Below, piece by piece: positions 62,425 through 64,000 of a stretch of DNA of 64,000 bases. The notes under the pieces were generated by a model, which saw only the letters and a list, made by a program, of their open reading frames with translations, searched no databases and was not told where the DNA came from. A program made the translations under genes and the position numbers. Source of the stretch: Caprimulgus europaeus (Eukaryota > Chordata > Aves > Caprimulgiformes > Caprimulgidae); assembly GCA_907165065.1 (NCBI GenBank), contig OU015529.1, forward strand, positions 9,557,554-9,621,553, read 5' to 3'. Positions within the stretch are counted from its first letter, which is position 1; every line of letters begins with the position of its first letter.

Positions 62425-64000
62425 GTATGCAAAACGAAAATGATACAAGCCATGTGGCTTAAAAGGTACTGATAACCAAAGTAGATTAATACTGGAGCTG
62501 TAAAATGGATGATGAAGATTGTGTCCTCTCCAGGTGTTCAACACAAAGTGCAGTTCTTCTGGTGAGACCTCTGAGTGTCTGTGAGTTTAAAACTATTCAA
62601 TAGCACTGAGGAGAAGAGGTTTTGCTAAAGGGCTTTGGAATTGATCACACAGATATTAACCCATAGACAAATTATTTGCACTCCTGTGCAGTAAGTTAAA
62701 AAATGTAGTCTGTCACACAAGCCTGACTTCTTTCAGTTATTGTCTATTTAGTCTTTAAGTCCTAAGCTAATAGCAAATATTCCACAGAAAATATTGTTGC
62801 TTCCAACCACATGACTAATTTCATAACAAGAAGCAATGACTGAAAAGGACAAAAAAAGTCCTGATTTTCAGAGTTACTGTTTCTACAGACTTTGTATTTT
62901 TCTTCTGTGTTGTTGCACTACAGGTAGCTCATTTTCTTTTCTTTAAATCATGTGCATCACCATTTTTTAAGTTGTTTTGTTTTGTTGGTTTTTTCTCAGT
63001 TAATTTTTATTGACCCCCATAGCATAAAATAAGCTGTTTAGCCTGGTTCATTTATGAAGTCATGCCTGAAACACTGAAAGTGTTCCTCTTCCAGGTTTCT
63101 GTGAAGGAGTGTATGGTTTTCATTGCAATGGGATTTTCATAGAAGTATTGGAAGAGGAGACACAGAGTGGGAGAGCTCAATGGCCAATTGAAGGGGCTGC
63201 ATATGCAGTGGCAATGTTTTGAAAATGTTTTTTATATAGGATTGCAACCTGAGAACCATTGCAGTCACAGTGATAACATCTACATACCTGAAACTCTCCT
63301 GACGATGCTTGTGATAGCTATGGCATTACTATGTTATATGTCTAAGGTGGAGCCTTTGTTGGCAGTTTTGGCTCTCAGCTCAGTCTCTAGCTGGTGGATA
63401 ACAGCTTTTAGTTGTTTCCAGTAAAAGTGCTTTGTATATTGGCTATCAGGTGATGATGTTACACCTGAGAAACTAAACAGGACTGTTTGGAAGCTGTAAA
63501 GATAAAAATGTGCTCATGGATGTATTTTATTCAGAAATAAGAAGGCATCATACAAGATTAATCACTACAAAACAAACCCACAAGCCCCAGGGTTTTCAGC
63601 TTATTGTCTGATTTTCTGAGTGTGATATTATACTTGCAGAGCTAGAATGAGCTCAACTGTCAAAAAAATAGTATTACTGCTCTTGTGCTGAAGTCTTGCA
63701 AGAATTCGAGACACCAAAGTAATAAATAATTTAAATACAAACAAATAATTTCTACATAATTTTTTTCTCTCTTTCTGAATTAGTATCAATTTAACACTAC
63801 TATACGAAACATTTAATTGATATAAACCTTCTGATACTTTAGTTGCAAAATTTAGTTTTCATTCAAATAAAACACTGAATTTGTCTAGCATGGGGCTGGT
63901 GAATAACTACATCAGGATGTAGCCTGTGCAGAAAAAAATACCACTGCTGTCTAAATGCTTGCAGCAATATCATATTCTGTGTATTCATGGAAGTGTCCTG
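62425..64000 (+). other. ABLIM1: ABLIM1 intron (5' part), to end of window
   Basis: Begins with donor GTATGC. I looked for the next expected linker exon (which in mammals encodes an Arg/Glu-rich DMKRRSSGREE-type segment) and did not find it before 64000. No transposon is recognised. Confidence 0.8.

Noticed and set aside
1-64000. A wholly new system such as a defence island, gene cluster or CRISPR array
   Set aside because: Everything secure here is one vertebrate gene with ordinary introns and avian repeats. No regularly spaced repeats, operons or tRNA/rRNA genes are seen.

Overview
This is vertebrate nuclear DNA, almost certainly from a bird. It is AT-rich, GT-AG intron/exon sequence with no bacterial-style gene packing. 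It carries two chicken-repeat-1 (CR1) LINE 3' ends and one avian ERVL-type solo LTR. The window lies inside one plus-strand gene, ABLIM1 (actin-binding LIM protein 1). I recognise it from a run of exons whose translations follow the known ABLIM1 protein in order and join in matching splice phase.

Twelve coding exons are visible: 627-720, 24471-24558, 29459-29517, 31926-31988, 38579-38656, 41369-41524, 46289-46324, 47628-47757, 50025-50144, 57473-57577, 59920-59967 and 62284-62424. Joined, they encode about 372 residues: the last turn of LIM domain 3, all of LIM domain 4 (split over the first three exons), and most of the Ser/Pro/Tyr-rich linker between the LIM domains and the C-terminal villin headpiece. 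LIM1, LIM2 and most of LIM3 lie upstream of the window. The distal linker, the headpiece and the 3' UTR lie downstream.

Over 95% of the window is intron. The largest intron, 23.75 kb (721-24470), cuts LIM4 between its first two zinc ligands and the rest. It contains a CpG-enriched segment ending in a splice donor (about 7150-7610) that looks like an alternative promoter with a non-coding first exon, one CR1 (14851-15240), one solo LTR (about 15508-16161), and a minus-strand exon-like ORF (8945-9196) of unknown identity. A second CR1 is at 26696-27024. All three recognisable recent transposons are antisense to ABLIM1. Several weaker segments resemble ancient MIR SINEs.

The most interesting unexplained items are a perfect 22-bp inverted repeat with a 7-nt spacer (34160-34210), the minus-strand exon-like ORF, the candidate internal promoter, a frame-neutral cassette exon with a weak donor (31926-31988), and a tandem acceptor at the last exon. 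I found no tRNA, rRNA, CRISPR array, or intact second protein-coding gene.
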